A DNA stretch of 64,000 bases. It comes from Myrica gale (taxonomy: Eukaryota > Streptophyta > Magnoliopsida > Fagales > Myricaceae). Below are positions 1-12,074 of the stretch, piece after piece (within the stretch, counting starts at the first letter, position 1; each line of letters starts with the position of its first letter). The translations under genes were made by a program, and so were the position numbers. Under the pieces are notes generated by a model. It searched no databases. It was not told the DNA's origin and saw nothing but the letters and a program-made list of their open reading frames with translations. The stretch is from contig OZ005602.1 of assembly GCA_963930655.1 (NCBI GenBank), positions 27,789,840-27,853,839 of the forward strand, given 5' to 3'.

Positions 1-537
1 AAATATACAAATATCATACTAGGTTTTAACGCCTTTTGTGAAAACTTACCGGGTTTTAAAAAGTTTCAAATTGCTCACTAAATTTATCATTTTTGTATAA
101 AAACTCAGTGAACTCAATGTCGTTAGCCCCGTTTAACGGAAAATTCATCGCGTCCAATCATAATATGACACGTGTCACTAAATAAAATACAAATTAAAAA
201 TAAATCTAAAATTAACAAAAAACATTATTAATTTAAAAAAATGAAAGGATTGGCCACTGTGGACACCTGGCGTCTCCCCAGAACTGGGCGGCCATGGGTG
301 GACCTCCTCCACCCGTCGGCATGAGTTGCGTGATGGGGGAGGTCTGTTAAATTATTTAGTGACACGTGTCATATTGTGATTGGACGTAATGAATTTTTCG
401 TTAAACGGGGCTAACGACATTGAGTTCAGTGAGTTTTTATAAAAAAAATGATAAACCTAATGAGCAATTTGAAACTTTTTAAAACCTTGTGAGTTTTCAC
501 AAAAGGCGTTAAAACTCAGTGTGGTATTTGTATATTT
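1..537. mobile_element. Long-terminal-inverted-repeat foldback element (MULE/MITE-like)
   Basis: The outer ~185 bases at each side are inverted copies of one another. The left arm runs 1-185 and the right arm 350-537; both end at AAATATACAAATA and both carry a GACACGTGTC palindrome at their inner edge. The middle (about 240-345) is more GC-rich and has no open frame. This is the layout of non-autonomous foldback or Mutator-like elements. The left end coincides with the window edge, so the true end and the target duplication cannot be seen. Related architecture appears at 22351-23075 and, as a half, at 23570-23998. Confidence 0.75.
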
Positions 538-3295
538 CTTTTAATTTAAATTCATATTGTTTATTCTATTTTAATTTTTTAAAGCGACTATTTTATCCAT
601 ACAAAAATACAATGAGAAAAAAATTATAAAGACAAAATCGTTATTTCACTTAATCAAAAATAATAATTTTTGTCCAAATTAATAATTAAGAGCACAAAGT
701 ATAAATAATTAATAGTTGAAGAGAGAAATGCAATAAAATTAGTAATTTTATACGCAAAATATTATAATCCAAATAATTGGTAGAGGAAAATTATATTTAA
801 CCTATTATTTATTCTGATAACCAAGTTAAAGGAAAAGAAAAGGAAAAAAAAGAAGAGGAGGAAGAATGAGGAGGAGGTTGATCCAAGATCATGCACCACA
901 AGGTTCTGATTTGGTGTTCCTCATTTTCATTGGTGATGGAACGTGCCAAGCATGTCTCTCTGAGGTTTCGATTGCAAGTTTATTTTCATCCAAATAAATA
1001 AGGAGTAGATTCGGAATATAAGAAAAAGGGTCAGAAAAAAGAGGGTTATGGATTCCAAGGAAATGTAATCCCTCAGCTTCCTTTTATTGCCTGCCTATAG
1101 GTGGAATATATCCATTTTTTCACCTTATAAAAAGGTAGGCGAGAAAGAGCCACATGGGTCTAGTGAAACACTACATGGCATTGAGAACTTTCTTTTTCTC
1201 AAGTGAAAAAGAGAACCTCTTTTGCTTTTCTTTAGCAGACAAAGATCCGGAAGAACATGTTCTACAATCCTCAGCAGATGCCAATGAATGTCTTATTTTA
1301 TTTGTCAGAGCATATGCAATATTGAGACATCATTCCCTTACATCAGATCTACTGGAGTCTGAGCATGTTCAAGCTGTAATAACAAGAGTCAGGCCTGTTT
1401 GGTGGAACTCTATACGTGTTTTGAAAGCAAAGAGAACCTAACCATTTCAGATCCATAGCACACCTGCTTAAACTTAAATAGACAGATGAGTCTGAGCAGA
1501 ATTGGGTCATCCATCCAATCCTTCCATGATTCCATGAATAGTAAATCACATTACTCCATTTTCCACCTCATAGCAAGATCTTTTACAATTTTTTGTTGTC
1601 CAAATTGCACTATTAAAAAAATAGACACAACAGGTATGAGTTATTATAAAACATATCTGAAATTTTATATGGATAATATTAAATAGTGTAAAATCTACCT
1701 ATTGTGTGTGTCTCTGTCTCTCTCTTCTACTGTCCCCTATGTCTTTGTCAGAACGTCGCCTCAGCCGCAATCTGGTAATGATTTTGAGTTGCCTAAATAC
1801 AATAAGAATAACCTCAGACTCTCTTCATCTCTCCAGGATTTCTCTACTTATCGACCACTTGGTTTTTAGGCGTCATTGAAAGCAAGTCCTTAACTGTTAG
1901 GGTTCATTGAAAGCAGCTCCGTTTAATGACCATTTGACATATGGTCTGCCATTTTGTTTTTTGGGCAAAATCGTAGTGAAACAGTGCGTTTTGATTCTTT
2001 AAGGTGACCTAACTTCTGAATAACATTCGGTAGTGCTGATTGAGCAAAACGATGACATGACATGACATTCCGTTAAATAAATTGACGGAACATAGGCAGA
2101 AGGACTCAATCGTCACACGGATATGGACTCAGTGAGCACAAAGTACAAAAATAAAATTTAATGACTAAATCGTCAGAGTAGTATAAACCTAGTGATCATA
2201 TTGTCAATTTTTGTAAAAAACTTATATACAGTCTATAGTTAAAGACTTAGGGTTTGAGTCGTTTGACGATACAAGCTCTGTTAGGGTCAAGGTCGTACTT
2301 CTTGGTGTAGAGATTCTTGAGGCGAGTTTGTTAAATTTAAGTCGATGTTTGTCGCCGTTAGAAAACTTTTTCGGTGACATGTTACCACGATCACCGTTAT
2401 GGATTGCACCCATCGTCCTATTTTTCTCTCAGGGACCAAAAGCGATATCAAAACTTCGGTCGTTTACGCCGTAGAAAAGTTTCAAGTCGTTTTATTTGTT
2501 TGCCCGCAGAGAAAATTCGGGAGTGGCTCACCTCCATTGTAAATTCAACCAGTACTCTCCGATGGCATTTTGGGGTGGTTTGTTTACAATATTTACTAAA
2601 TTTTGAATTTTATTGAAATTTATAAAAATACTAAAATGTATTTGTAAAAGTTAAAAATTTTGAAATATATTTATATAGTTATAATTTTTGAGCAAATAAA
2701 CGTGTCCTTTATTTGGCAATACATGACGTGTCAAAACCAAAGCGTTTGGATTGGATTTTTTACCGATGGCAGTCATCTGTTTAAAAAAGGGTGGGTACCG
2801 GTTAAATTTACAATGGAGGTGAGCCGGTCCAGAAAATTCCTCTCTCTTCTTCCTCTCGGTAAAGTATCTTCGACCGTCATCCCTTGGCCGTTTTTGCGTT
2901 TCATGCCTTCATGGTAAGTTCTCTCTCTGTCCAAGCTCTTCTTTCTGTTTGAATCGCAAAGCATCGTTTTGAAGTTCGAGAATTTAATTTCCTTTGTTAC
3001 ATCTTACCCTTTTTTCTCTGTAAACGAAAACGAAAGTTGTGCACTTTTTCTGCGTACCACAATACCTAATTCAGTGTATGAGATTGGATAAGGGAGCAAA
3101 GTAATGAAAAAATGAGTTACCTTTGTATTGCTTCCAACCTCATAGAAAGTAAAAGGATTGCGTTGAAATCGTTGGATTTGCTTCCGCAGTCATGGTGTCT
3201 GTAGCGAACCTTCGGTCGCTTCCAGTGGGGGTTTTGGCATTCAAAATGAGGGGCCTTGAGTGTGCTGGATCGCGAAGTGATTAAAAGGGCAAGCG
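538..3295. other. Intergenic stretch with an unrecognised ORF and repeat remnants
   Basis: No recognisable gene. A 95-residue plus-strand ORF at 1154-1441 follows a TATA-like TATAAAAAGG at about 1125-1135. It also contains an acceptor-like TTTAGCAG before an acidic segment starting DKDPEEHV, so it could be a decayed exon; I do not recognise the family. About 1930-2220 resembles the end of an AT-rich transposon with repeated 'actaaatcgtc' phrases. About 2520-2560 and 2795-2830 are short inverted copies around CTCACCTCCATTGTAAAT. The stretch after 2900 may hold the 5' UTR of the PIG-P relic. Confidence 0.35.
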
Positions 3296-4450
3296 ATGGA
3301 AGATCCTCATTCTGTCAGTAAGAAGAATTCTCAGTTTGTCAAAGAAGAGGAGGGCAGCCGTTTCGTTTCCCGACGTAGATGAGATGGCTTCTGGGTTTGG
3401 AGTGTCCGGAGAGCATGGTCCTAAGCCATCAGAAGTTTATGGGTTCGTCGGTTACATAACTACTGTTGTCGCTACAGGTACACTTCGCATCGATCATGCT
3501 TTCACTTCATGTTTGGACTTGCTTGATTTGAAACTGCTTTGTTATTTGATTCCCGTGGTTGTTGAAACTTTTGAATGAATGTTGATACTTATCTTATTCA
3601 TAGGTTAATTCCGCATTTGTTTAGCTCATTTGTCAATAAATTTGTCCTTCATGCATAGGATCCATTCCTTCTGCATACTGTGTTTTTAGGGGGGGGGGGG
3701 TATGGCGCTTTTTTTCCCCTTTGTTTTGCTTTTTTTTGTTTGGGAGAAAGGAGGAGGAGGAGGAGGAGGGGGGGGGGGGGGCGAAGAATCATGAGCGCGT
3801 TAATTGATTGTTAAAACCTCCAGCATGGGGGACAACTGAAGTTATGATTTTGAAATTTTTGGTGCTGTTACTTTCATTCTTCTCATTGGGTTTGCTTGAA
3901 ATAATTATTTGTACTCTAGGATTATGAGGTTGACTTTATCCTTCTCAGGTACTGGGCATTGGCAGTGCCAGTTTATGTTATGGTGACAGTGGCATTAGCA
4001 CTGGGATTTTACCTTGGTCTTAACTTCATGTCAAATCCTTCCCCAACGTCCTTAAACATAATGTTTGGTAAGCCTCAACTAGCCTTGATCATTAGTACAT
4101 TTGAAAATCTTGAATTTTAGAACGCTGCGTGCCTGTTTCTAATCAACAGCATTGCTTTTCCAAATGCTAAAAAATAATAATTTGTCTTTGGAAAACCTTC
4201 TACTCATGAAGGCAATGACAAAATTTGTCTTTATTTGGTTTTATATCCAGTGAATATCTGAAAGAAAGTGTCTGTGATTCTTTTGACTCTGCATTACTCT
4301 TGTTCGCATCACTTCTCCAGATGAATTCAGCAGGGAGCCATTGAGCTTTGTTCCTTCGGTGGATGGAGATGAGCAGCCCATCCCATTGAGCCCATATCTG
4401 ATATTGGCATCAACAAAATCAATGATCTCATGTCTAACAATATAGACTGA
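3296..4450 (+). pseudogene. PIGP: PIG-P relic (GPI-GlcNAc transferase subunit P), unprocessed pseudogene
   Basis: PIG-P is a small two-helix ER membrane subunit of the enzyme that adds GlcNAc to phosphatidylinositol, the first step of GPI-anchor synthesis. Exon-like blocks are 3296-3477 (MEDPHSVS, then KPSEVYGFVGYITTVVAT), 3949-4077 (YWALAVPVYVMVTVALALGF, then GLNFMSNPSPTSLN) and 4321-4450 (DEFSREPLSFVPSVDGDEQP, then DIGINKINDLMSNNID), with GT-AG borders. Three defects are visible. An extra base near 3320 separates the start from the RRILSLSKKRR stretch. The exon that should encode the WAYVPEPWLHSIGIYYYPS block between the two helices is absent from 3478-3948, which also puts the remaining exons out of phase. 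About 5 extra bases near 4382-4388 shift the C-terminus. Introns are kept, so this is a duplicated or decaying copy rather than a retrocopy. Assembly error could explain the indels but hardly the missing exon. Confidence 0.82.
3690..3781. repeat. Poly-G and (GGA)n low-complexity tracts
   Basis: A run of 12 Gs near 3691-3702 and a (GAG)n block followed by a long G run at about 3750-3781. Both lie in the intron of the PIG-P relic where the missing exon would be expected. Tracts like these are prone to sequencing and replication error. Confidence 0.85.
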
Positions 4451-5195
4451 CAATCCACACCAGGGTCAAGCTATCATACAAGGTGTCGGGTGGTGTTAAA
4501 CTTGGGGCTTAGGGACCAGAAGGAGGACGAAATTTAATTTTTTTTTAGTAGCTTTTGATTTAATCAACTTAGGAAAGCTCTGGGACTCCAAAGTTGGAGA
4601 TGATGAAGAAGAAGAAGAAGAAGAAGAAGAAAGAGGATTTGTACTTGATTTAATCGACGAATTGATTCAAAAACTGCCTAATTTATAACATATTCAGAGG
4701 TTATTCTTGAATTGTTTTGACTATACAGTCGCTCGAAGCTTCAAGCAACAAAAAGAACTTTCAAAATTTTTAGACAAAATGCGGGTAAATGATTACAGGA
4801 TATTCGCTTGAAATACCGATGAACGCAAAAATTTCCAGACTACAATAAGGTTGTTCGTTTAACTCCGTTTTCTACCATCAAATAGGCGGCAAGAGCAACC
4901 CCTCATCGCATGTGAACTGAAATAATTTGAATAATGTAGTGGTTGGTAATGGTGAGATCTGGACGCTATGATTCAACATGGCTCAGCAAAACAAATTTAT
5001 CCTCGTTGCGATGGGTGCTCACCCAACTGTTTTCTCCTTCTTGTGATTGGTGCTCACCCAAAAACAGAGAACCCAGAGGCTATGATCTCAAGCTCGGAAG
5101 CCAGCCAGCCAGCCAGCTTGTTCTACACGGGACTAGCCAAAACATCTTGAGTCTGCTACGTTAGCGTGATTTGATGCATCATAAGAATGGCAACC
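4451..5195. other. Intergenic gap between PIG-P relic and PDE318 3' end
   Basis: Holds a (GAA)n microsatellite at about 4608-4632 and a (CCAG)n run at about 5102-5118. The left part is probably the old PIG-P 3' UTR and the right part the PDE318 3' UTR, since the two genes converge here. No gene or element recognised otherwise. Confidence 0.5.
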
Positions 5196-8100
5196 TTAAG
5201 TACTAACTAGATTTTCTTCCTCGTCTTTCTGACTTGTGATCTTGGCCATCTGGGAAGCCAGCAGCTCGTGCACTCTAACCTTCAACTGCAGACAAGTGTG
5301 GAAATTGAAAACCAACAGGAAAATTTGTGTAATAGAATGTTGAAAAAATTTGGCAGGAAATACAGGAAGCCAAAGTTTGAAGATTTAAGCATAGGTTGTC
5401 TGTGGAACAGGTGGAATTAGAACTGGGATTTTCTGGAATTACTGTGCAAATGATTGTAGAAGTTCACAAACAGGTACTAAGCAACATTCAGCGTAGACAA
5501 AGGGGTTTATGATTATAGCCTCATCAATCACCCACCCATCCACCACAACAAAAGTTCAAAATGAAAGGAACAGCCAATGACCCCACCATAGCTACTACAC
5601 TTTCCCCATATTTCACGATACATATCAAAGGAGAATGAGATATATGTAACTGAAGTTGTTAACACTCTTATTAAAAAAAAAAAACAACTGAAGTTGTTAA
5701 CACTAACATTGCTACACCACCTATAAAATTCCCAAGGCAACTAGGCTTCCTTTTTCATAAGACGAAAATGCACCAAAATTCAAGTTGAAAAGCGGGAAAT
5801 GAATAAAAGCATGTGATCAAGGCTTGAAGGCCTAAATTTTCATATGGCTACCTCATTGAGCCCTGCTTCGCTCTTTATGGACACATGTATAGCTCCATCA
5901 GGTCCTAATTTCCGGTAGCTTGTCAGCTCAACATGATCAAGATTTTCATTCTCCGTGATGAAGAGCACAGGAGACTTTTCCAACAGATCACACTTGGACA
6001 CAACATCAAGCCACAAATGGTCACCAAACCTTTCCTTTATTTCTTTGTATATTATAAACTACAAATACATCATCAAAAGCACAGAAATAAGTCATTAGAA
6101 GACAGAAACAAATCTTGAACAGAGAATTCTCTTAAGTGTTTTCAGAGGTTCAACTGAACTTCTGTTTCTCTCAAATAAACTGAAGACAATATCTTCCACT
6201 GGTAATTGAGAATACATTTGAAAAGAAGAGAAACAGTTCAACATGCTATTTGTTCTCCACCATTTAATTGTAGGTTCAATTAAACTCCTACATCTAGTGC
6301 AATATAATGCATGTGCAAGAGTAGCATGAATTAAGAGAGTTCAAATGGAAATCCACCTACTGGCCAAAATCAGGCAACAATGGTTGAGAAAACACTCATG
6401 CTCAGTGGTTCCTTCAAGAGATCCCACTATTTTCAAGATTTAAAAATTTAGAAAGCTTTGATTCCCCAAGCAAGGTACATATAAACTCTGATTACATACT
6501 TAACAATTCAACTTTACAACATGGCATATAGATTGCATACCTTATTGTTTTTCAGTATTATAACTAAGAGGACTATAAAAACAGATGGTACCTGATCAGA
6601 AGGTGAGATCCCACACTCTCCAGACAGATCATGAACATATAATATTGCAGTCGGCAAATGTGAGAGGACAGCAAGTGTCAACTTTTCCAAATTATTCCTG
6701 TCCTCTACAGATCCAAGCAAGAAAAGATGAAATTGCACTCGCAGAAGCTAGAAAGAAACAAAAATAAGAACTGGACTCATTTGTCCCATAATATTTGCAT
6801 GAATCCCTTTTCATCAAGGAAATCTGACACCAACAATAGTGTTCTATAAATGATTCTATTTCATTCAGGGAAAACAATGAGAAGTCTGCAATTATGCCTT
6901 TGAAATAATGAGAGGTGCAGTAAGACAACTTATTAATTTTCTCGAAAAGACACTCTTGTCAGGTTACATTAGAAGGGAAGGACAGGGAAAGAGAGAATTT
7001 TGTGATCTCTATGACTGGTGAATATAGTAACATATGCACTCTATACATTCATTCTTAGAGAAGAAAGATGCAGGAAAAAAAGCTGCAAATGTCTTACCGT
7101 CACATCTCTTCAGTAAGCCAGGAGTGTCTGTCACCTGTGATTGATTTTCCACTTGTAACTAACATTGAATAAATATTTTACACAAGTAAAAAGTTTAACA
7201 AATCATTGACAAAAATAGCATTCCGCATCTTAGATTGAATGTTGACCTGAAAAGTCTGGTAGTTAAGAACAATATGACCCATCAGTATTCCTCTTGTTGT
7301 AAAAGGATAGTTGCAGACCTAAAACAGAAAAAGGGAAGAAAGAGGGGGAAACGAAAAGAGATGAAAGTCAGCAGTAAGGAACAGTATACCTTTTCTTTTC
7401 ATATACAATCCCAAATTCAAATAAAAAAACTTGAGCAGAGTTCTTGAAGGAAAATGTTTGAGCACCAATGAACATATTGACAAGCATGTTGCGAGTATAG
7501 TTTTGTTGTTGTTTGACTACCAAAATTTTGTTGTATGAGAATTGGTGAAAAAGTGAAGAGAGAGATTATTTGAGTGATTTTTTAAAGTTTATTTTGATAA
7601 AAAGAGATGATTTGATGGAGAGAGAGATTACTTTGGAATTATTTTATTAGACCAAATATTTAGAATTGCCAAAATTTTGGGAGCCAAAGACTACTGCATG
7701 GATGCTTGGATTGTAAAGACTTCACTCTCCTTTAATTTTGACTTTGCTTGGATTGCAAGATGTAAGATTGTTTAACATGGCCTGTTAACGCCCTTACTTA
7801 CAGCACCAGTATAACTTCAAGGATATGTAAAAGAACCATAGGGGGCACATATAATCATCAATTCTCTGCAAGTACCTCTGGCTTTCCTGTAGAGAGTGTG
7901 CGGACCAAAGATGACTTCCCCACATTAGGAGCTCCAACAAGACAGAGTGTTGGTGTTTCCAGATCAACAACTGGCATTGCCCGTAAGGTCTGCCAAAATT
8001 ATAGATTATAAAGCAACACCATCAGGAAAATTTTCACTAATGACCCAAACATACATACTTGTACATCGTATAGCATAGAGGTTGTCTTATTAGAAGAAAG

Positions 8101-11100
8101 AACTACCCAGCTCATAAGCTCTCACGATGCCTTACTAACAAGCTGAAGATAAATACAGGACACTGAATTTAATTAACACTTTTTGTATAAGAAGCTAATG
8201 AGCAGATGGAAAGTGTGGACAGACGGAAAAGCATGAAGAAGTCAATCCTATCAAACTTTACTAAAAAACAAAGTAGTTTCTTTTAGTTTTCTTAATCTAA
8301 GATTCCAGTGCCTGAAGGAAGAATGAATACCTTGGCAATGTGTAACAAATCATCAATAGATTTTGCCTCCTGATTGAAAACCTCTTCAATTTTCTTCATT
8401 CCCTGAAGAAAAGTTATAAACAAACAAAAAAAAGATAATCTTTTCCAGCAAACTTGAATGTGAGCTAGATTCTGCCTAAAGACAAAAGCATACCACATTC
8501 AGTCTTTCCTCTGCTTCACGCTTCGATAAGGACTGCACAGTTTAAATGACACGAGCATGTTAACAAGCGACAACAACCAGACAAAACGTCTAATGACCAG
8601 GACTTCGATAATAACGTTCACAACATGAAAAGTTTGTACTAAGATCACTCCAAGTGGAGAGACCTCTTCAGAAAATAGGTTTTGCACAAGCAGAAAGAAG
8701 AATAGCTAGCAAGGCAATGGGATGTTGTGATTGTTTTATGAACAATAAACACATACAGATGGAAATGAAAGTTAAAATCAATTGGGGTAGTTTTATCAGC
8801 TTGATGGAAGCAACAGTTAGGAAATCACCCCCACTTCAAATTACACACACACAGCCGTATTCATAAATATGCGAGTGTATGAGTATTTGCGTGTATGATT
8901 GGATGGATGGATGAATATATGTATATTTATGTCGGTAATAATACAAACAGACTCCAAAATACAGTTCTGCCTTCCATCAGTAACTGAAATCTACTTCTGA
9001 CAACTATAATACCAATTAGGCCAACTTCACCATTTTTTTCTCAAGTAAAATATTGTCATCTGCACAAAAGGTCAACCCCGTAATAACTGCATATGAAAGA
9101 ACCTACGCCCAAAAGCATGCAATCATCAGGGAAAACATCTGGAACAGCAATTGAACTTGTGCAATAAGATAAGAATCCTATGTTAACCAAGAAGGTAATG
9201 GATAATGTAGACATTTATAGGTTTCAACATGGCTTGAAGCATGCTGATGATTGCATCTGATGTCAGCATTATTCATATTTCCAAGCATAAAGAAACTAAG
9301 GATCTCCAGAAGTGCAATTGAGCCAGGATTCAAACCTTGGCACAGAAGGAAGCATGTTCCTTTCCAACAAGTACCACCTTCTTCCTCAGAGCATCAACCT
9401 TTCCCAACACCTGTCAAATCATAATCACTCCACAATGTTAAAAGAAACCATAAACAAAGACAACTGTCTCAATCCATGTAAACCAGTCAAAAAGCACAGC
9501 AGGATTCCACAGAACATAGAGGAACTTCTTTCTAAAACCAAAATCAGCATAAAAAGTAAAACGTTAAGAAGACACCATAGCGACCATATTACAGGTTCGG
9601 TAAACGTATGCATCATAATACAATACTAGCTTAAGCTTGTAATTATCATTTATATTTGTCATTCTTTTCTATGAGTGGTAAACCCCACTGCAAAGGTCCA
9701 GAATAGGCAGTCAAAATTTACCCCTTCATAATTTCCATCCCCAAGAGTTAATTCAATAAGAGATCGTTCATAAGGATGAAGACATTTCTTCTTTGGAAAG
9801 TCCTCCAGATACATCTTCAAGGGTACTACCAGTTCCTGAATGTGAAAACAAGTTATTATGTCAGCTTTGAGCAGCTTCACCAGATACAAAGTACAAACCA
9901 TGGTGAGTCTGTTCTCTAGAATAGAATAACATATATGAAGTTAAGAACGAACTTTCATCAGTGCATCAAGTTGTTTTGCACCTCTATTTCTCTCTCTCTT
10001 TGCAATATTAGCGATGCCTGCAAAAATAAACAACCTAAACATCAATGTTTGCTGCAAGTTTTAGTAACCAACTTTCACCCATCTAAGAGTGTCATAAAAC
10101 CAGATGGGTCAGTGAAGACAGAAACACACAGCCCCCAACATGTACCCTTTGTAGGTAAAATCCTTTTTGTTTTCCTCATTGCTGAATGAAGTATATCGAC
10201 TGATGGCATCACCATGGGTAGCTTTTGGAATGCGCCAACAGTATCGAGTTTTGCTGATGACTTGTCCTAAAATTAGATCATTGGAAACATTGCCACCATT
10301 AGTTCTTTTGTTGCATAATGAAACACATTACAACCCATAGAACATAAAAAGAAAGCTGAAAGTTAAACCATGGAGAGGCAAAAGAAGTCAGCTTTGAGAA
10401 AAGCCAAAAAAAGAGATGAGCGAACTGAAAGGCCCCTACAGTCATTCACAATCAATAAGACAAAAATAATGGCATGCAACCTCACAATACCAAACTTGCT
10501 CGGAAGTTTAGGGTCAACCTCACTGTTGTTAATCACTATTCAAATAAAAACTCCTGATCACCAGAGCCTTGATTATGAACTATATATTCGTTAGTACAAT
10601 CGATGATAGTAAAATAGTTTTTTAACCAGGCCTATTACTCGCTTCAAATATTGTAAAGCCCTCAACCTGACAATCCAATACGATCAAAAGGCGTAGACAC
10701 CCTAGCCTATTGGAAGCTTACCTTGACCAACATGTAGGCCTAAATGATGCTTCTTTGGTTGGCAGGCCAAACAATCACAACTTTTTATCTTCATAACTGT
10801 CACTAACTTCATGTCCAATCCAAATTTCATAAGACATTACAAACCCACACAACACCCTCCATATCGCTATCCAACCAAAGCTTTGTCCACAGGGCCCATA
10901 ATCAAGCACAATTCTTGGTTAAAGAACATACATATCTGATACTTATTTAGATATGTGCATTAGAGGAAGTAACAATATAAGTTCTATAACTAGACACAGT
11001 AATGAGAATGGATACAAGCGACCTAAATGCTGCACTAGCAATTCCGTTTCCTCAGAATTGTTTGAAGAAATACAAAGGCTGATAAATAATGAAGAGTGTA

Positions 11101-11654
11101 GATGAACGTAAAACTACAATTTAACATTGTTCTATGTCTCAATATGTTCTCGATACAACGAGAATCAAACCAAGGAGTACCTTTAATTCATTTCCTTGAT
11201 GATTTTGTGCGGTGGGTACGTAACTTCCATTGACGACTTCATAGGTGGTAGTTTGCACGGCTCTACAGACGTAAAGGATCGGATAATGTTTCCAACCAGG
11301 TACCATATACAAACCTGCTTCCCAAGGCATTTCTTAAAATTAGCAGAAAAGGCACGAAGTATAAAGAAAAGCGAACACAAAGCATAACATGTAGAGTTTC
11401 AGCTTAGCTGCTGTTTTTCTCTTGATATGTTTCTTCACAGACTAATTCTTAACGGCTCAAATTTTCAATAGCACTGCTTACTTTTTTGCTTGCTCTTTCT
11501 TGCTAAAAAACTCAACGGTAAGGTATGAGTTTGAGACAACTAGACATGCGTTTGAAAAAAATGAAGCCTCTTTTTAAGGCATCCATAAAATGAAAAAAAA
11601 AAAACAACAACACAGAGAATGCGTTTGAAGCAATGCTTCAAGGAGAAGATAGAA

Positions 11655-11686
<32 letters not shown>

Positions 11687-11771
11687 CACCTCTGGAGCAT
11701 TTGGAGGTTCTGAGAAGTAGATTGGAGGAAGGTATCTGGCATAGTTGGAAGAGAGTGGAGGCCCTGCTCAT
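5196..11771 (-). CDS. PDE318: Chloroplast NOG1-like GTPase (PDE318 type)
   Basis: OBG/NOG1-class GTPase. The Arabidopsis homologue is a pigment-defective gene thought to act in plastid ribosome assembly (recalled knowledge). Fourteen exons were rebuilt: 11690-11771, 11181-11332, 10146-10266, 9953-10017, 9722-9835, 9336-9410, 8494-8532, 8331-8402, 7876-7989, 7247-7318, 7098-7134, 6592-6704, 5852-6058, 5196-5285. They sum to 1353 bases, 450 codons plus stop, all in phase, matching the remembered family length. The NOG1 N-terminal helical part includes RGAKQLDALMK and YERSLIELTLGDGNYEG. G1 is GAPNVGKSS, G3 is DTPG (VTDTPGLLKRCD) and G4 is SKCD, a variant of NKxD. The Ser-rich N-terminus MSRASTLFQLCQ fits a plastid transit peptide. 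The first donor is followed at once by a CT repeat. Divergent from SGPP across 303 bp. The first two exons are the least certain. Confidence 0.9.
5648..5704 (+). repeat. Tiny poly(A) tail insertion flanked by 19-bp direct repeats
   Basis: Two identical 19-bp copies (AACTGAAGTTGTTAACACT) at 5648-5666 and 5686-5704 flank only CTTATT plus about 12 A and a C. This is what a nearly complete 5' truncation of a LINE-type insertion leaves: tail plus target-site duplication. It lies just 3' of the last long PDE318 coding exon, in the final intron. Confidence 0.6.
7495..7665. mobile_element. Possible MITE remnant
   Basis: AT-rich block with GAGAGAGATTA motifs spaced as in the Harbinger-like element at 56335-56531 ('gtgaaaaa..gaag..gagagagatta'). 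It lies in the PDE318 intron between 7318 and 7876. Ends are not clear, so this is a weak call based on resemblance. Confidence 0.35.
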
Positions 11772-12074
11772 CTTGGCGTTTAATTTGACAGAGAAAGAAG
11801 ATACAATTCGTGGGTGGGTTTTAGGCTTTTAGCTCGCATTCGTTGGGGTTGGCCGGTTGGGGACCTGCCGTTGATTTTAAATACTTTTTTCCTGTAAAAA
11901 GAGTTCTCGGGTTTTTTTGGTAATTTACTTTTTTTTTCCTAGGCCAGTTCAGTTGGCTGTGCAAGGACAACCCCATAAAACAGGAGACATCAGTGCTTGC
12001 ATTCGTGTCTGTGTCAGAGAGAGGGAGATTGGCATATTCTCTCTTGAGTATCTCCAACAGCCACATTCAACACT
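11772..12074. promoter_or_regulatory. Putative bidirectional promoter, PDE318 / SGPP
   Basis: The two start codons face away from each other with only 303 bases between them, so both promoters and 5' UTRs must share this stretch. Both products have N-termini that look plastid-targeted. No clear TATA box stands out; there are T-rich runs near 11910-11938 and a CT/GA-rich patch near 12015-12050. Shared control is inferred from spacing only. Confidence 0.6.

Noticed and set aside
5102-5118. CRISPR-like or other array
   Set aside because: Simple (CCAG)n microsatellite without spacers; this is plant nuclear DNA.
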